Of a DNA stretch of 64,000 nucleotides, positions 16,282-24,844 are shown one piece after another. Every line of letters begins with the position of its first letter. Position 1 is the first letter of the stretch. The DNA is taken from positions 1 to 64,000 of the forward strand of contig JAMPIG010000005.1 in the NCBI GenBank assembly GCA_023662875.1. The letters run 5' to 3'. Below the pieces are notes generated by a model, which ran no database searches, had not been told where the DNA came from, and saw nothing but the letters and a program-made list of their open reading frames with translations. The DNA comes from Roseburia sp. GTDB taxonomy: Bacteria > Bacillota > Clostridia > Lachnospirales > Lachnospiraceae. Position numbers and translations under genes: made by a program.

Positions 16282-17541
16282 TCAGAAGCGGCTGTATATA
16301 AACTCGGAAGCCGTAAAGCCGATCCCGTACATCCCGAAGGTAAGAACCGCCAGCCCCAGCAGGCAGATCACGCTCACCTTCGCCGCGGGAGAAAAGGCGG
16401 CAAACCTCGCCTTCAGGCTTTCGCTCTTCCAGTCATAAATCCAGAGCAGCAGGCAGGCCCCCGCCAGGACGATCCAGTCGCCCGCCGTAAGCCCCATCCC
16501 GCCGATTCCGGCCAAAAGGACATTGTAATTAAAGACCGTGAACACAGATCCCATCATCCGCAGGACGGTAACCGTGTCCGGCCAGATAAAAAAGGACCAT
16601 AAAAAGCTGACCAGAAGAAACGTGCCGATACGGTTCAGCGTCTTCCATCGGGTTTTACATTTCTCTCCGACCGATACAAAAATCCCGTGGAACAGTCCCC
16701 AGAGGAGATAGTTCCCGCCGTGCCAGAGTCCGGAGACGAGAAAAGTAACCAGCGTATTCAGAACCTTCCGCAGCTTTCCCCTGCGGCTTCCGCCCAGCGG
16801 AATATAAATATTTTCCCTCAGCCAGGCTCCCAGCGTGATATGCCAGCGACGCCAGAATTCCTGAATCGACTGGGAAAAATAGGGCGCGTTGAAATTCTCG
16901 CTCATCCGAAGTCCCAGCATCCGGGATACGCCCAGGACGATATCGATTCCTCCGGAAAAATCCGCATAAAGCTGAATCGCATACAAAAACATCGCCGCCA
17001 GCGCGTAGCCTCCGTTAAACTGTCCCGGAGCCCCGGAAATTGCGGAGACAATTACCCCAAGCCTCGCGGCGATCACCAGCTTTTTAAACAGCCCCCAAAG
17101 CGCCCGGACAGCTCCTTTGAAAACGCCGTCCCCGCTGATCCGCCTCTCCTCCAGCGCCGCGCGCATCTTCGGGTACGGTTCGATAGGGCCGATAAAAATA
17201 TGGGGCAGATAAGTGACAAACAGACCGTACCGCAGCAGATTCTTCTCCGGCTCATATTTGCCCCGGTACAAATCCGCGTGATAGGCGATGATCTGAAGGG
17301 TAAAATAGGAAATCCCCACAGGGGCCAGAATCGACTTCCAGGGCAGCCAGCCCTGCACCCGGAAAAAGAGCAGCGGCGCTGTCAGAAGGATGACGCTGGG
17401 CCACAGAATCCACCGATGCTTCGGGATCAGCCGTCCCGCCAGATAGCTTAACAGGGTCGCGGCCAGCAGATACAGGCCCGATATGCCGTACCCGGCGTAG
17501 ACCGCCGCCCCCACGATAAAAATGATCAGGTTTATTATCAT
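16282..17541 (-). CDS. MBOAT family O-acyltransferase
   Basis: A polytopic membrane acyltransferase of 419 residues related to AlgI/DltB. It has about ten hydrophobic segments, the QEFWRRWHITLGAWLRENIYIPLGGSR block containing the first conserved region, and the catalytic histidine in VSGLWHGGNYLLWG. The family moves acetyl or other acyl groups across the membrane onto extracellular polymers. The downstream SGNH-like gene is the expected partner; together they probably O-acylate a wall polysaccharide, though the polymer is unknown. It starts 37 bases after the transglutaminase gene. Confidence 0.9.
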   Translation of the reverse strand: MIINLIIFIVGAAVYAGYGISGLYLLAATLLSYLAGRLIPKHRWILWPSVILLTAPLLFFRVQGWLPWKSILAPVGISYFTLQIIAYHADLYRGKYEPEKNLLRYGLFVTYLPHIFIGPIEPYPKMRAALEERRISGDGVFKGAVRALWGLFKKLVIAARLGVIVSAISGAPGQFNGGYALAAMFLYAIQLYADFSGGIDIVLGVSRMLGLRMSENFNAPYFSQSIQEFWRRWHITLGAWLRENIYIPLGGSRRGKLRKVLNTLVTFLVSGLWHGGNYLLWGLFHGIFVSVGEKCKTRWKTLNRIGTFLLVSFLWSFFIWPDTVTVLRMMGSVFTVFNYNVLLAGIGGMGLTAGDWIVLAGACLLLWIYDWKSESLKARFAAFSPAAKVSVICLLGLAVLTFGMYGIGFTASEFIYSRF

Positions 17542-17578
17542 AAGTTTCTACTCCTGCCGCTTCCTCCCGCAGCGCCGG

Positions 17579-19171
17579 CTATTCGCAGGCCGGCCATGCG
17601 GAACGATCCCAGTCCCTTCCCTGCAAGATCGAATATCTCTGCTCATCCGTCATCAGGCTGTACTTTACATGTCTCACGCCCGGCGTCGCGTCGATGTGCC
17701 GCCAGACGTCGCCCAGCTTAATGATCAGCCAGTAATGGGAACGGTCGGTCACCCAGATCAGCTGGGTCTCATAACCCTTTTCCGTCAGAAGACTCTGCAG
17801 GCAGGCCGCATGTACCAGACAATCTCCCGACTTCACGGTAAATCCGTGCCAGGTGGGGTCGTCGCCGCCGGAGTTATGGCTGTACTTGATCGTATCGCGG
17901 ACATAATCCCGAATCTCCTCCGGATCGCTGCTCAAGCCCGCCGCGATGGATTTCACCAGCGCGTCCGTATCCTCCTGGTCGTGCTCCACTACCACCGTTC
18001 TCCTGACCTTAGCCGTATTTCCGTCCTGATCCTTCGAGCTATAGGTCACATAATAGGTTCCGGCCTTCGTGAGATCCACGCCTCTGTCGTCATAGGTTAC
18101 CTCGCAGGCCCCGTCCACCTTATCCTCAGCGCTGACGCCCGCAAGATAGTCTGGATTCGATCTCTTCGCCACGCTCAAGGTCGAAAGCCCCTTGATCACA
18201 GGCGGCGTCTTATCCTTTACCACGGCCAGCGTTGCGGTAGCCGTAGTCGTATTCCCGTTGATATCCGTAGCTTCGATGGTCATCGTCTGGATTCCCATCG
18301 TATTTACGTCCGGCTCTGTCGTCAGGCGTACCTGTACCTCCCCGGAGGCGTCCGTACAGGATTCCACAAAGCTGTCTACCGTAACCTCTTCCCCCTGAAA
18401 AACGGAGATATCCGTCACGATCAGCTCCGGCGGCGTCGTATCCGCCACCCGAACCTGACAGACGCTTTCGTCCACAAGACTTTTAATTGTATACTCTCCT
18501 ATCCCGGATGAATTGACCGCTTCGATCGCTCCCTGCTCCAGCATACCGCCATCCCGCTCCGGATTAAAAAGCAGATCCTCCGCCCGCAGCGTCTCTCCCA
18601 GCTCCATATCGTATTCGCTTTTCAGCCAGACGATGGAAAGAGAGCATTCCTTCGACACCGCGTTCCCGCAAGCGTCCTCCACGACTACGGTAAAACTCTG
18701 TTCCTCATAATTCAGCGGAATCACCACATTCCCCACAAAGCGAACGGTGACCTCTGACAAATCATAGCAGGACTTTACAAAATCATTGGGATCCGGCTGA
18801 TAATCCGGCGTCTTCTCCAAATGCGGAATAAATTCCACCATCGGCGGCATGGTATCTACCACTGTTAAAGTTACCGTCTCATCCTTGGAGCCGCTCCGCA
18901 GCGTCAGAGGATAGCTGCCCGGCTTACTGATATCCACAGTGGAAAGGTCTGTGACAATCCCCGCCTTGTTCGCGTTCGCAAACTCCGTCATAAAATCCTG
19001 AATACTGATATTTTCCGTTCCCAGCTCCACCGTCAGGTCATGGAACCTGGGCTGGCTGTAAAGCCAGTACGAGGCGCATCCGATCACCGCCGCAAGCAGG
19101 GCACCGTGAAGCACCCATCTGCGATTCTCCCAAAAAACATCCCGCAACCACATTTTCACTTTAGAAATCAT
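17579..19171 (-). CDS. Extracytoplasmic transglutaminase-like protein with Ig-like repeats
   Basis: A 530-residue protein with an N-terminal membrane anchor (about residues 22-38), roughly four Ig-like repeats (from 45 to 395; two begin with DTTPPEL and DKTPPV), and a C-terminal transglutaminase/cysteine-protease core. The catalytic triad is visible as Cys in SGDCLVHAACL, His in DRSHYWLI and Asp in RHIDATPG. Such domains act as peptidases or crosslinking enzymes at the surface. The neighbouring MBOAT, SGNH and dipeptidase genes suggest a role in wall or surface polymer processing; the substrate is unknown. Confidence 0.83.
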   Translation of the reverse strand: MISKVKMWLRDVFWENRRWVLHGALLAAVIGCASYWLYSQPRFHDLTVELGTENISIQDFMTEFANANKAGIVTDLSTVDISKPGSYPLTLRSGSKDETVTLTVVDTMPPMVEFIPHLEKTPDYQPDPNDFVKSCYDLSEVTVRFVGNVVIPLNYEEQSFTVVVEDACGNAVSKECSLSIVWLKSEYDMELGETLRAEDLLFNPERDGGMLEQGAIEAVNSSGIGEYTIKSLVDESVCQVRVADTTPPELIVTDISVFQGEEVTVDSFVESCTDASGEVQVRLTTEPDVNTMGIQTMTIEATDINGNTTTATATLAVVKDKTPPVIKGLSTLSVAKRSNPDYLAGVSAEDKVDGACEVTYDDRGVDLTKAGTYYVTYSSKDQDGNTAKVRRTVVVEHDQEDTDALVKSIAAGLSSDPEEIRDYVRDTIKYSHNSGGDDPTWHGFTVKSGDCLVHAACLQSLLTEKGYETQLIWVTDRSHYWLIIKLGDVWRHIDATPGVRHVKYSLMTDEQRYSILQGRDWDRSAWPACE

Positions 19172-19514
19172 CTTTCGCCTCGTTTCATCTTTCTATCCCC
19201 CTGCCCGCTCCAGCAGGCATCCTGTCAATTACTTATACTCGCGCTTGAAAACATTTGCCAGCTTTCAAATATAACGAGTGAGCGCATCGATAATCGAAAG
19301 CAAACGGCGACAAATGAATGCGCTCACGAGCATAAAAGGGACTTTCGTACTTTCCCGCATAGCGTCCGACCGCCGTTTCCAGCCTGAAGTCCGTCTCTTA
19401 TACAATAAACTATGCGGTTTCCTATATTTTTAATACCTTGAACCATCCGGCGTTCGTCTGTCGTACAGACTCTCCGCCCCTCGCTGCCGACGGGAATATA
19501 GCCCGGTTCTCCCC
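19172..19514. other. Non-coding spacer between dipeptidase and transglutaminase genes
   Basis: No protein gene is supported in these 343 bases. The main structure is a perfect 10-bp inverted repeat, GTGAGCGCAT (19278-19287) and ATGCGCTCAC (19318-19327), enclosing 30 bases. No terminator with a T run was recognised. Confidence 0.55.
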
Positions 19515-21719
19515 TCAGTTCTGCGCGGAATCCGAATCGGACTCCGTCTGCACATAATTCTGACAATAGCCGTCTGCATCAAAGACATACTCCTTACCGT
19601 CGACCGTCAGCGTACCGTTCGTCGCATAAGAACCCTTCACCCCTCGGTATCTCCAGCCAAAGCCGTTGTATATCCAGCAATTCGGCGTTACTCCCTCATC
19701 GACGCAGGGCAGGTTAATCTTGTTCCGGATCTCGTTATCCTGGAAATGCCACCATTCGCTGTACAGGTCACCGAACCCGGCGGACATCATAATTCTGGAG
19801 AGCGCCTTGGCGTAATCGTTATTCTGCACCCGGGCGGAATACTGGCTCAGATCATGCAGATCCGTCTGCATCAGCAGCTCGGTTCCCGTAGCCAGGCTCT
19901 CCAGCGTCAGATCCATCGCCACGCCGATATTGTGCTTAGATATACCCGCGCTGACAAAGGCGCTCAGATTAAAGGAATTGTTCGCATCATTCATCAGCTC
20001 CCAATAGGTCTTGCGCCTGGTAACACTCACACCGTTCTCATCTCTCTCCGTAATCGTAAGCACCACCCCGGGATCATCTCCCCAATAGGTCTCGTCCGGC
20101 AGGGTAGCATACTGCACCGCGCTCGCCTTCTGGTACATATAGGTAGAAGCTTCATGGGGACGGAAAGCCTCGTAAATCTTCAGCCGATAGCCGCTCTCAC
20201 GGGCGATATCGATCGCCGTCACCAGCTTTAAAGCCGAAGGATAGAGCAGCGGCACCAAAAAGCTCATATCCTGCAGCTGTACCTCCTCGAAGCCCTTTAT
20301 CGTCTGCCCGGTCAAGCCGGGAATCTCAAAGCCGTGCGCCATAAAAATAGAATCATAACTGTTCGTGATATCATAGTTACACAGAGCGCCGACATACTCC
20401 GGCAGATTGATCATACAGAAATCGCTGTCGATATAACCGACCTGGCCGTTCACCATAACGCCAAACATATCCTTCCCGGATCGGTTCTGCTTCACATCCA
20501 CGATACAATGCGCGTCCAGCTCCTGTACCTGCCCTACTTCCGCTCCGCCGTCCGCCTCCGCGTAAGCCTTCAGGTTTTTCACCGGCCAGACCGTACAGTA
20601 TACGGGGGTAATCGCGATCTCGCACTCCTGTACCTCGGAAACCGCCACATGATCCTGCAGCACCGCCGCGATACGGAAAGAATACCCCGCGCCCGGACTC
20701 AGTCTGGGCGTAACATAAGTACACTCATCCGCCCTGGTGACCGTCTTGATCGTTTCCCACACGCCTGCGTTATTATCCCTCATCTGAATCTCGTAAGAAT
20801 CACAGTCCACCTTATCCCACTCCAGGCGGCAGACAGTACCGCTTTCATCCAGATCCAGATTCAGATGAATATCCCGGGCGGCGAAATCCTCCCAGGTAAT
20901 CGCGATATCCTTTGCCTCTCCGCTGTAGACCGCTATACCGTTTGCGTTGTTGCCCGCCACAAAGGACAAAACGCAGGGATTGCCGGTCGTCGGCACCCAA
21001 AGATCCTCCTCTTCCTCCAGATTCAGCTCCAGACGGTTCTCTCCCAGAGTTTTCCAAAACTTCTTCTCCCCGTTTGGCTGCGTAACGTAAATACTGCAGC
21101 TGTTGCTGCTGTGAAAATCAAAAGTAATGACGGCGGTTCCCGTCTCCGGATCCGCCTCCCAATCCAGATTGACGATTCCGGGATCCCAGATGCTGAAATA
21201 CCGCTCGATCGACGCCTGCTTCGTCGTGCGCTCTTTTCCCAGCACCGAATACTTTTTAATCAGCTCCATTTCCAGAACCAGACCCTCATCCGGCGGCAGC
21301 TCCGGCAACGTGCAGGAAAGTCCGTCCACATATCCGCTGTAGAAGGTCTTCTTCTCGCCGCTCTCGCTGAACAGCGCATTTGTACTGACGTCCACGCGGT
21401 ACAAATCCGCGCCCGCCTCTTCCAGCGCGGCCCAGCTCAGCTCATAGTTTCCATCCTCCAGCTTCTGGAGCTCGATCACCGCTCCGGCCGCCATGTCCTG
21501 AACCTTGGACATATTCGCAAAGAACATAACGACTCCCACACAGGCGCTGATCGCCAGCAGGATCAGAAGGATACTGAGGGAATACCCCAGCATTTTAAGC
21601 CTCCTCATCCCTTTCCTTCCTCTTCTGGACGCTTTTCTTCTCCCGTCTTCTACCTTGATAACCCTTTTTCTCTTTTCAACCGGTATTAACTCCGAATCGT
21701 TCCTTCTCCTGTTGCTCAT
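19515..21719 (-). CDS. Membrane-anchored D-Ala-D-Ala dipeptidase-like protein with Fn3/SH3-like modules
   Basis: About 734 residues: a basic N-terminus, one transmembrane helix (LGYSLSILLILLAISACVGVVMFF), fibronectin-III-like modules to about 370, an SH3-like stretch near VWPVKNLKAYAEADGG, and a peptidase M15 domain of VanX/DdpX type. Zinc ligands fit HNIGVAMDL (His and Asp) and SEWWH (catalytic Glu, zinc His); YEAFRPHEAS holds the conserved Arg. The last 40 residues resemble a wall-binding repeat (GYCQNYV). It probably trims D-Ala-D-Ala outside the cell. The ATG at 21719 follows AAGGAAAAGG; the ATG at 21764 lacks a site. Confidence 0.85.
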   Translation of the reverse strand: MSNRRRNDSELIPVEKRKRVIKVEDGRRKASRRGRKGMRRLKMLGYSLSILLILLAISACVGVVMFFANMSKVQDMAAGAVIELQKLEDGNYELSWAALEEAGADLYRVDVSTNALFSESGEKKTFYSGYVDGLSCTLPELPPDEGLVLEMELIKKYSVLGKERTTKQASIERYFSIWDPGIVNLDWEADPETGTAVITFDFHSSNSCSIYVTQPNGEKKFWKTLGENRLELNLEEEEDLWVPTTGNPCVLSFVAGNNANGIAVYSGEAKDIAITWEDFAARDIHLNLDLDESGTVCRLEWDKVDCDSYEIQMRDNNAGVWETIKTVTRADECTYVTPRLSPGAGYSFRIAAVLQDHVAVSEVQECEIAITPVYCTVWPVKNLKAYAEADGGAEVGQVQELDAHCIVDVKQNRSGKDMFGVMVNGQVGYIDSDFCMINLPEYVGALCNYDITNSYDSIFMAHGFEIPGLTGQTIKGFEEVQLQDMSFLVPLLYPSALKLVTAIDIARESGYRLKIYEAFRPHEASTYMYQKASAVQYATLPDETYWGDDPGVVLTITERDENGVSVTRRKTYWELMNDANNSFNLSAFVSAGISKHNIGVAMDLTLESLATGTELLMQTDLHDLSQYSARVQNNDYAKALSRIMMSAGFGDLYSEWWHFQDNEIRNKINLPCVDEGVTPNCWIYNGFGWRYRGVKGSYATNGTLTVDGKEYVFDADGYCQNYVQTESDSDSAQN

Positions 21720-21820
21720 GCCCTTTTCCTTTTTTTCAGTTCCCCTATGTACCAGACTCCGCAAGGCAGGTTTTGGTAATGCTCCCGTTCCCTGCCATTA
21801 AAATCATATTTACCTTTGCA

Positions 21821-21849
21821 AGCATATCACATCTCACCGCATTTTTCAA
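21821..21849 (-). promoter_or_regulatory. Predicted promoter of the dipeptidase gene
   Basis: On the minus strand TTGAAA (21849-21844) and TATGCT (21826-21821) are spaced by 17 bases, about 100 bases upstream of the start codon. Confidence 0.7.
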
Positions 21850-21874
21850 CCGGAATTATTCTCCTCTGAAAAGA

Positions 21875-21915
21875 CAAAACGGCAGATCATTTTTCCATGA
21901 TCCGCCGCCGTTTTT
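21875..21915 (-). terminator. Terminator after the Rpn-type pseudogene
   Basis: A stem built from GATCAT/ATGATC extended by ACGGC/GCCGT with a small bulge; a TTTTGTCTTTT tract follows on the minus strand, and T5 follows on the plus strand. It isolates the pseudogene from the dipeptidase gene. Confidence 0.75.
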
Positions 21916-21945
21916 ATTATGGCTGTTTCTTATTTGACGTTGCAC

Positions 21946-22738
21946 TTATTGCCGTCGCGACGCATCCAGCTGCAAGGCAACAGATTCAGGGTCATAATCC
22001 GGCGCAAATTCCTTCGCCGCGTTACAGATTGGCTCGATCACAGAGATTTCTTCTTCCAATTCCTCCGCAATTTCGCCCATTGTTTTATTCTTTTTCAGTT
22101 TTTTACAAACCTGAGTAACCAGCCTTTTTTTATCTCCCTTTTCGATTCCAATCTCCTCGCTGTCTTCCCGCAGCAGCCGCTCGTAAAGCTCCTGGTCAAA
22201 ATCATAGACTCCCATTTCCACAATCTCCTTCCTGTGTTTCCTGAAAAACTCCGTAAGGATATTCTCTGACACGCACTCATCCACCGCCTGACGCACCGCT
22301 GCCTCCGATCCCAGCCCGGCGTCCTTCTTCTTCCGGGCCTTCTCCACAAAAGACATATACCCTCGCAGACTCTCACATTTCTCTAAAAGCTCCCTGCTAT
22401 AGCCCGGGTTGATATTGATCACCGTCACCTTCAGATCCAGCTCCGGCTCCTCTTCCTTCCTTTCGAACAGCTCCGAGAGCCAATATACTCGTTCCTCCGG
22501 CTGCTTCTCCGCGCCGTTATAGAAAACGATAAACCGGGGTGCCGGAATCCTGATCTGCTTCCGGCGATACAGCATCCCCGGCGGCACGATCTTCTTTAAT
22601 TCCTCCGCCACGTAATACAACCTCTTCCTTTTCATAGGACGTATTGTTGACTGCATTATACAGGGACAGTAAATTCTTCTTTTCCCTGTACAGCAGACAG
22701 AATACATTGTCCTTGTGGTTCCTTGTGACATTTGACAT
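21946..22738 (-). pseudogene. Broken Rpn/PD-(D/E)XK transposase-like nuclease gene
   Basis: The start (MSNVTRNHKDNVFCLLYREKKNLLSLYNAVN) is the family N-terminus of Rpn-type recombination-promoting nucleases, but that frame ends in nonsense at 22517. The rest of the family (YYVAEELKKIV, RFIVFYNGAEKQPEERVYWLSELFERK, INPGYSRELLEKCESL, VDECVSENILTEFFRKHRKEI) continues in another frame from about 22630. The segment that normally carries the nuclease Asp and Glu-x-Gln residues between the two parts, about 45 codons, is missing. An internal deletion with frameshift therefore inactivated the gene. It is isolated between terminator and rqcH. Confidence 0.8.
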
Positions 22739-23101
22739 AGTGCATTCTCCTCTCCGCAGGAGAATACCAATGCCTCATTTTGCTTTTCTCCTGCTTTTTT
22801 GATTGTTTGAATGAAAAGCAGGATTTTCAAAGATGCTTCTCGACAGGAATAGCTACAGTTTCAGCTACCCGTTTGAATAAATAGAATAGATTTATGAACA
22901 TCTGCTTTATCCTGACTATACCATGGGACATGGATTTTTGCAATGAGAAATTTGTTTGAATGGTAGCTTTTTCGGGACAGGTCTGCTACAATAAAGAGGC
23001 GCGCGAAGAATTCTGCTGCCACAGGCTGCAATGGAACGAAAGAATCCTTTCCTCGGCGGCTGCACGAAAAAAAAGGAACAACAGCTTTGGAGGTAATAAA
23101 T
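22739..23101. other. Divergent intergenic region before rqcH
   Basis: No gene is supported. It has two perfect hairpins, ATTCTCCT/AGGAGAAT (22744-22765) in the pseudogene leader and TCCTGCTTTT/AAAAGCAGGA (about 22790-22826). A TACAAT (22987-22992) is a possible rqcH -10 element, with a weak -35. Confidence 0.5.
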
Positions 23102-24844
23102 ATGGCGTTTGACGGTGTGACAATAGCATGTGTGGTAAGCGAGCTGAAACGGGAGCTGACAGGCGGCCGACTTTACAAGATCGCCCAGCCGGAGGAAGAC
23201 GAGCTGCTTCTGACGATACGCCAGCCAGGCGGACAGAAGCGCCTTTTTCTCTCCGCCAGCGCCTCTCTGCCCCTGGTCTATCTGACGGAAAAGAATAAGC
23301 CCGGCCCGGCTGCCGCCCCCAGCTTCTGTATGCTTCTGCGGAAGCACTTACAGAACGGACGGATCACGGACATCACCCAGCCCGGCCTGGAGCGTATTAT
23401 CCATATTCATATAGAACATCTGGACGAGATGGGCGATCTGCGCCGGAAGACCCTGGTCGTCGAGATTATGGGCAAGCACAGCAATATTATCTTCTGCGAC
23501 GACAACAATACTATTATCGACAGTATCAAAAGGGTCTCAGCCGCCGTCAGCTCCCTGCGGGAGGTGCTTCCCGGGAAGCCTTATTTCGTGGCGCAGACCC
23601 AGGATAAGCGGGACGCGCTTTCCGCCGATCCCGACTCCTTCCGGCAGGTTCTGGCCTCCAGACCCCAGCCTGTGTTCAAGGCAATTTACAACAGCTATAC
23701 CGGGATCTCGCCCATTCTGGCCCAGGAGCTTTGCCACGAGGCCGGACTGGACGGAGATCTCCCCACCGCCGCCCTGGACGAGGCCGCCTGGCAGTCCCTC
23801 TCCCGGGTCTTCCTCCGTATGGCGGAGGCGGTTCGTCAGGAGCGTTTTTACCCGAATATCGCCTATTCCGGCGGCAAGCCTGCGGAGTTCTGCGCCCTGC
23901 CCCTTACGCTGTACGGAGGCAGCCGCGTCGTCCCTTATGTTTCCATGTCCGCCCTTCTGGAGGACTACTACGCCGAGCGCAGCGCCGTTACCCGGATTCG
24001 CCAGAAATCCTCCGACCTGCGGCACATCGTACAGCTGGCCCTGGAGCGCAATGTCAGGAAATACGACATGCAGCTCCAGCAGATCAAAGATACGGAGAAG
24101 CGCGATACCTACCGGGTTTACGGGGAGCTGTTAAATACCTACGGCTACAACGCCGAGCCGGGCGCGAAGACCCTGGAGGCCGTCAACTACTATACCGGGG
24201 AGCCTGTGACGATCCCCCTGGATCCCACTCTCACGGCTACGGAGAACGCCAAACGGTACTTCGAGCGCTACGGGAAGCTGAAGCGTACCTACGAGGCTCT
24301 TTCCCAGCTGACCCAGGAGGTTCGGGCGGAAATCGACCACCTGGAATCCATCTCCACAGCCCTGGATATCGCCCTTCGTGAAGAGGATCTGGCCGAGATT
24401 CGGGAGGAGCTCGCGGAGAACGGCTATATCCGGCGGAAAAGCGGCGGCAAAAAACAGAAAATTACCAGCCGTCCCTTCCACTATCTCAGCAGCGACGGCT
24501 TTGATATTTATGTGGGAAAAAACAATTACCAGAACGATGAACTGACCTTTAAGACGGCCTCCGGGAACGACTGGTGGTTCCACGCGAAAAAGCTGCCCGG
24601 CTCCCACGTCCTGGTTCGTCTCGGCAGCGCCGAAGAGCTGCCGGATCGGACCTTCGAGGAGGCCGCCCGCCTGGCGGCCTACTATTCCAGGGGCCGCCAG
24701 CAGGAAAAGGTAGAGATCGATTATATCCAGAAAAAGCATGTGAAAAAGCCCGCCGGGGCCAAGCCCGGCTTTGTGGTGTATTACACGAATTATTCCATGG
24801 CGATCGACAGCGATATCACCGGGATCCGCCTGCTGTCGGAGTAG
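23102..24844 (+). CDS. rqcH: RqcH, NFACT family ribosome quality control factor
   Basis: RqcH binds stalled 50S-peptidyl-tRNA complexes and adds C-terminal alanine tails that mark nascent chains for degradation. The 580-residue protein has the NFACT-N domain (MAFDGVTIACVVSELK), the HhH region, a coiled coil (about 280-430) and the NFACT-R RNA-binding domain with FHYLSSDGFDIYVGKNNYQND and GNDWWFHAKKLPGSHVLVR near residues 460-510. The ATG at 23102 follows GGAGGT by seven bases. The gene stands alone. Its last 29 bases overlap the end of the GH31 gene on the opposite strand. Confidence 0.95.
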   Translation: MAFDGVTIACVVSELKRELTGGRLYKIAQPEEDELLLTIRQPGGQKRLFLSASASLPLVYLTEKNKPGPAAAPSFCMLLRKHLQNGRITDITQPGLERIIHIHIEHLDEMGDLRRKTLVVEIMGKHSNIIFCDDNNTIIDSIKRVSAAVSSLREVLPGKPYFVAQTQDKRDALSADPDSFRQVLASRPQPVFKAIYNSYTGISPILAQELCHEAGLDGDLPTAALDEAAWQSLSRVFLRMAEAVRQERFYPNIAYSGGKPAEFCALPLTLYGGSRVVPYVSMSALLEDYYAERSAVTRIRQKSSDLRHIVQLALERNVRKYDMQLQQIKDTEKRDTYRVYGELLNTYGYNAEPGAKTLEAVNYYTGEPVTIPLDPTLTATENAKRYFERYGKLKRTYEALSQLTQEVRAEIDHLESISTALDIALREEDLAEIREELAENGYIRRKSGGKKQKITSRPFHYLSSDGFDIYVGKNNYQNDELTFKTASGNDWWFHAKKLPGSHVLVRLGSAEELPDRTFEEAARLAAYYSRGRQQEKVEIDYIQKKHVKKPAGAKPGFVVYYTNYSMAIDSDITGIRLLSE

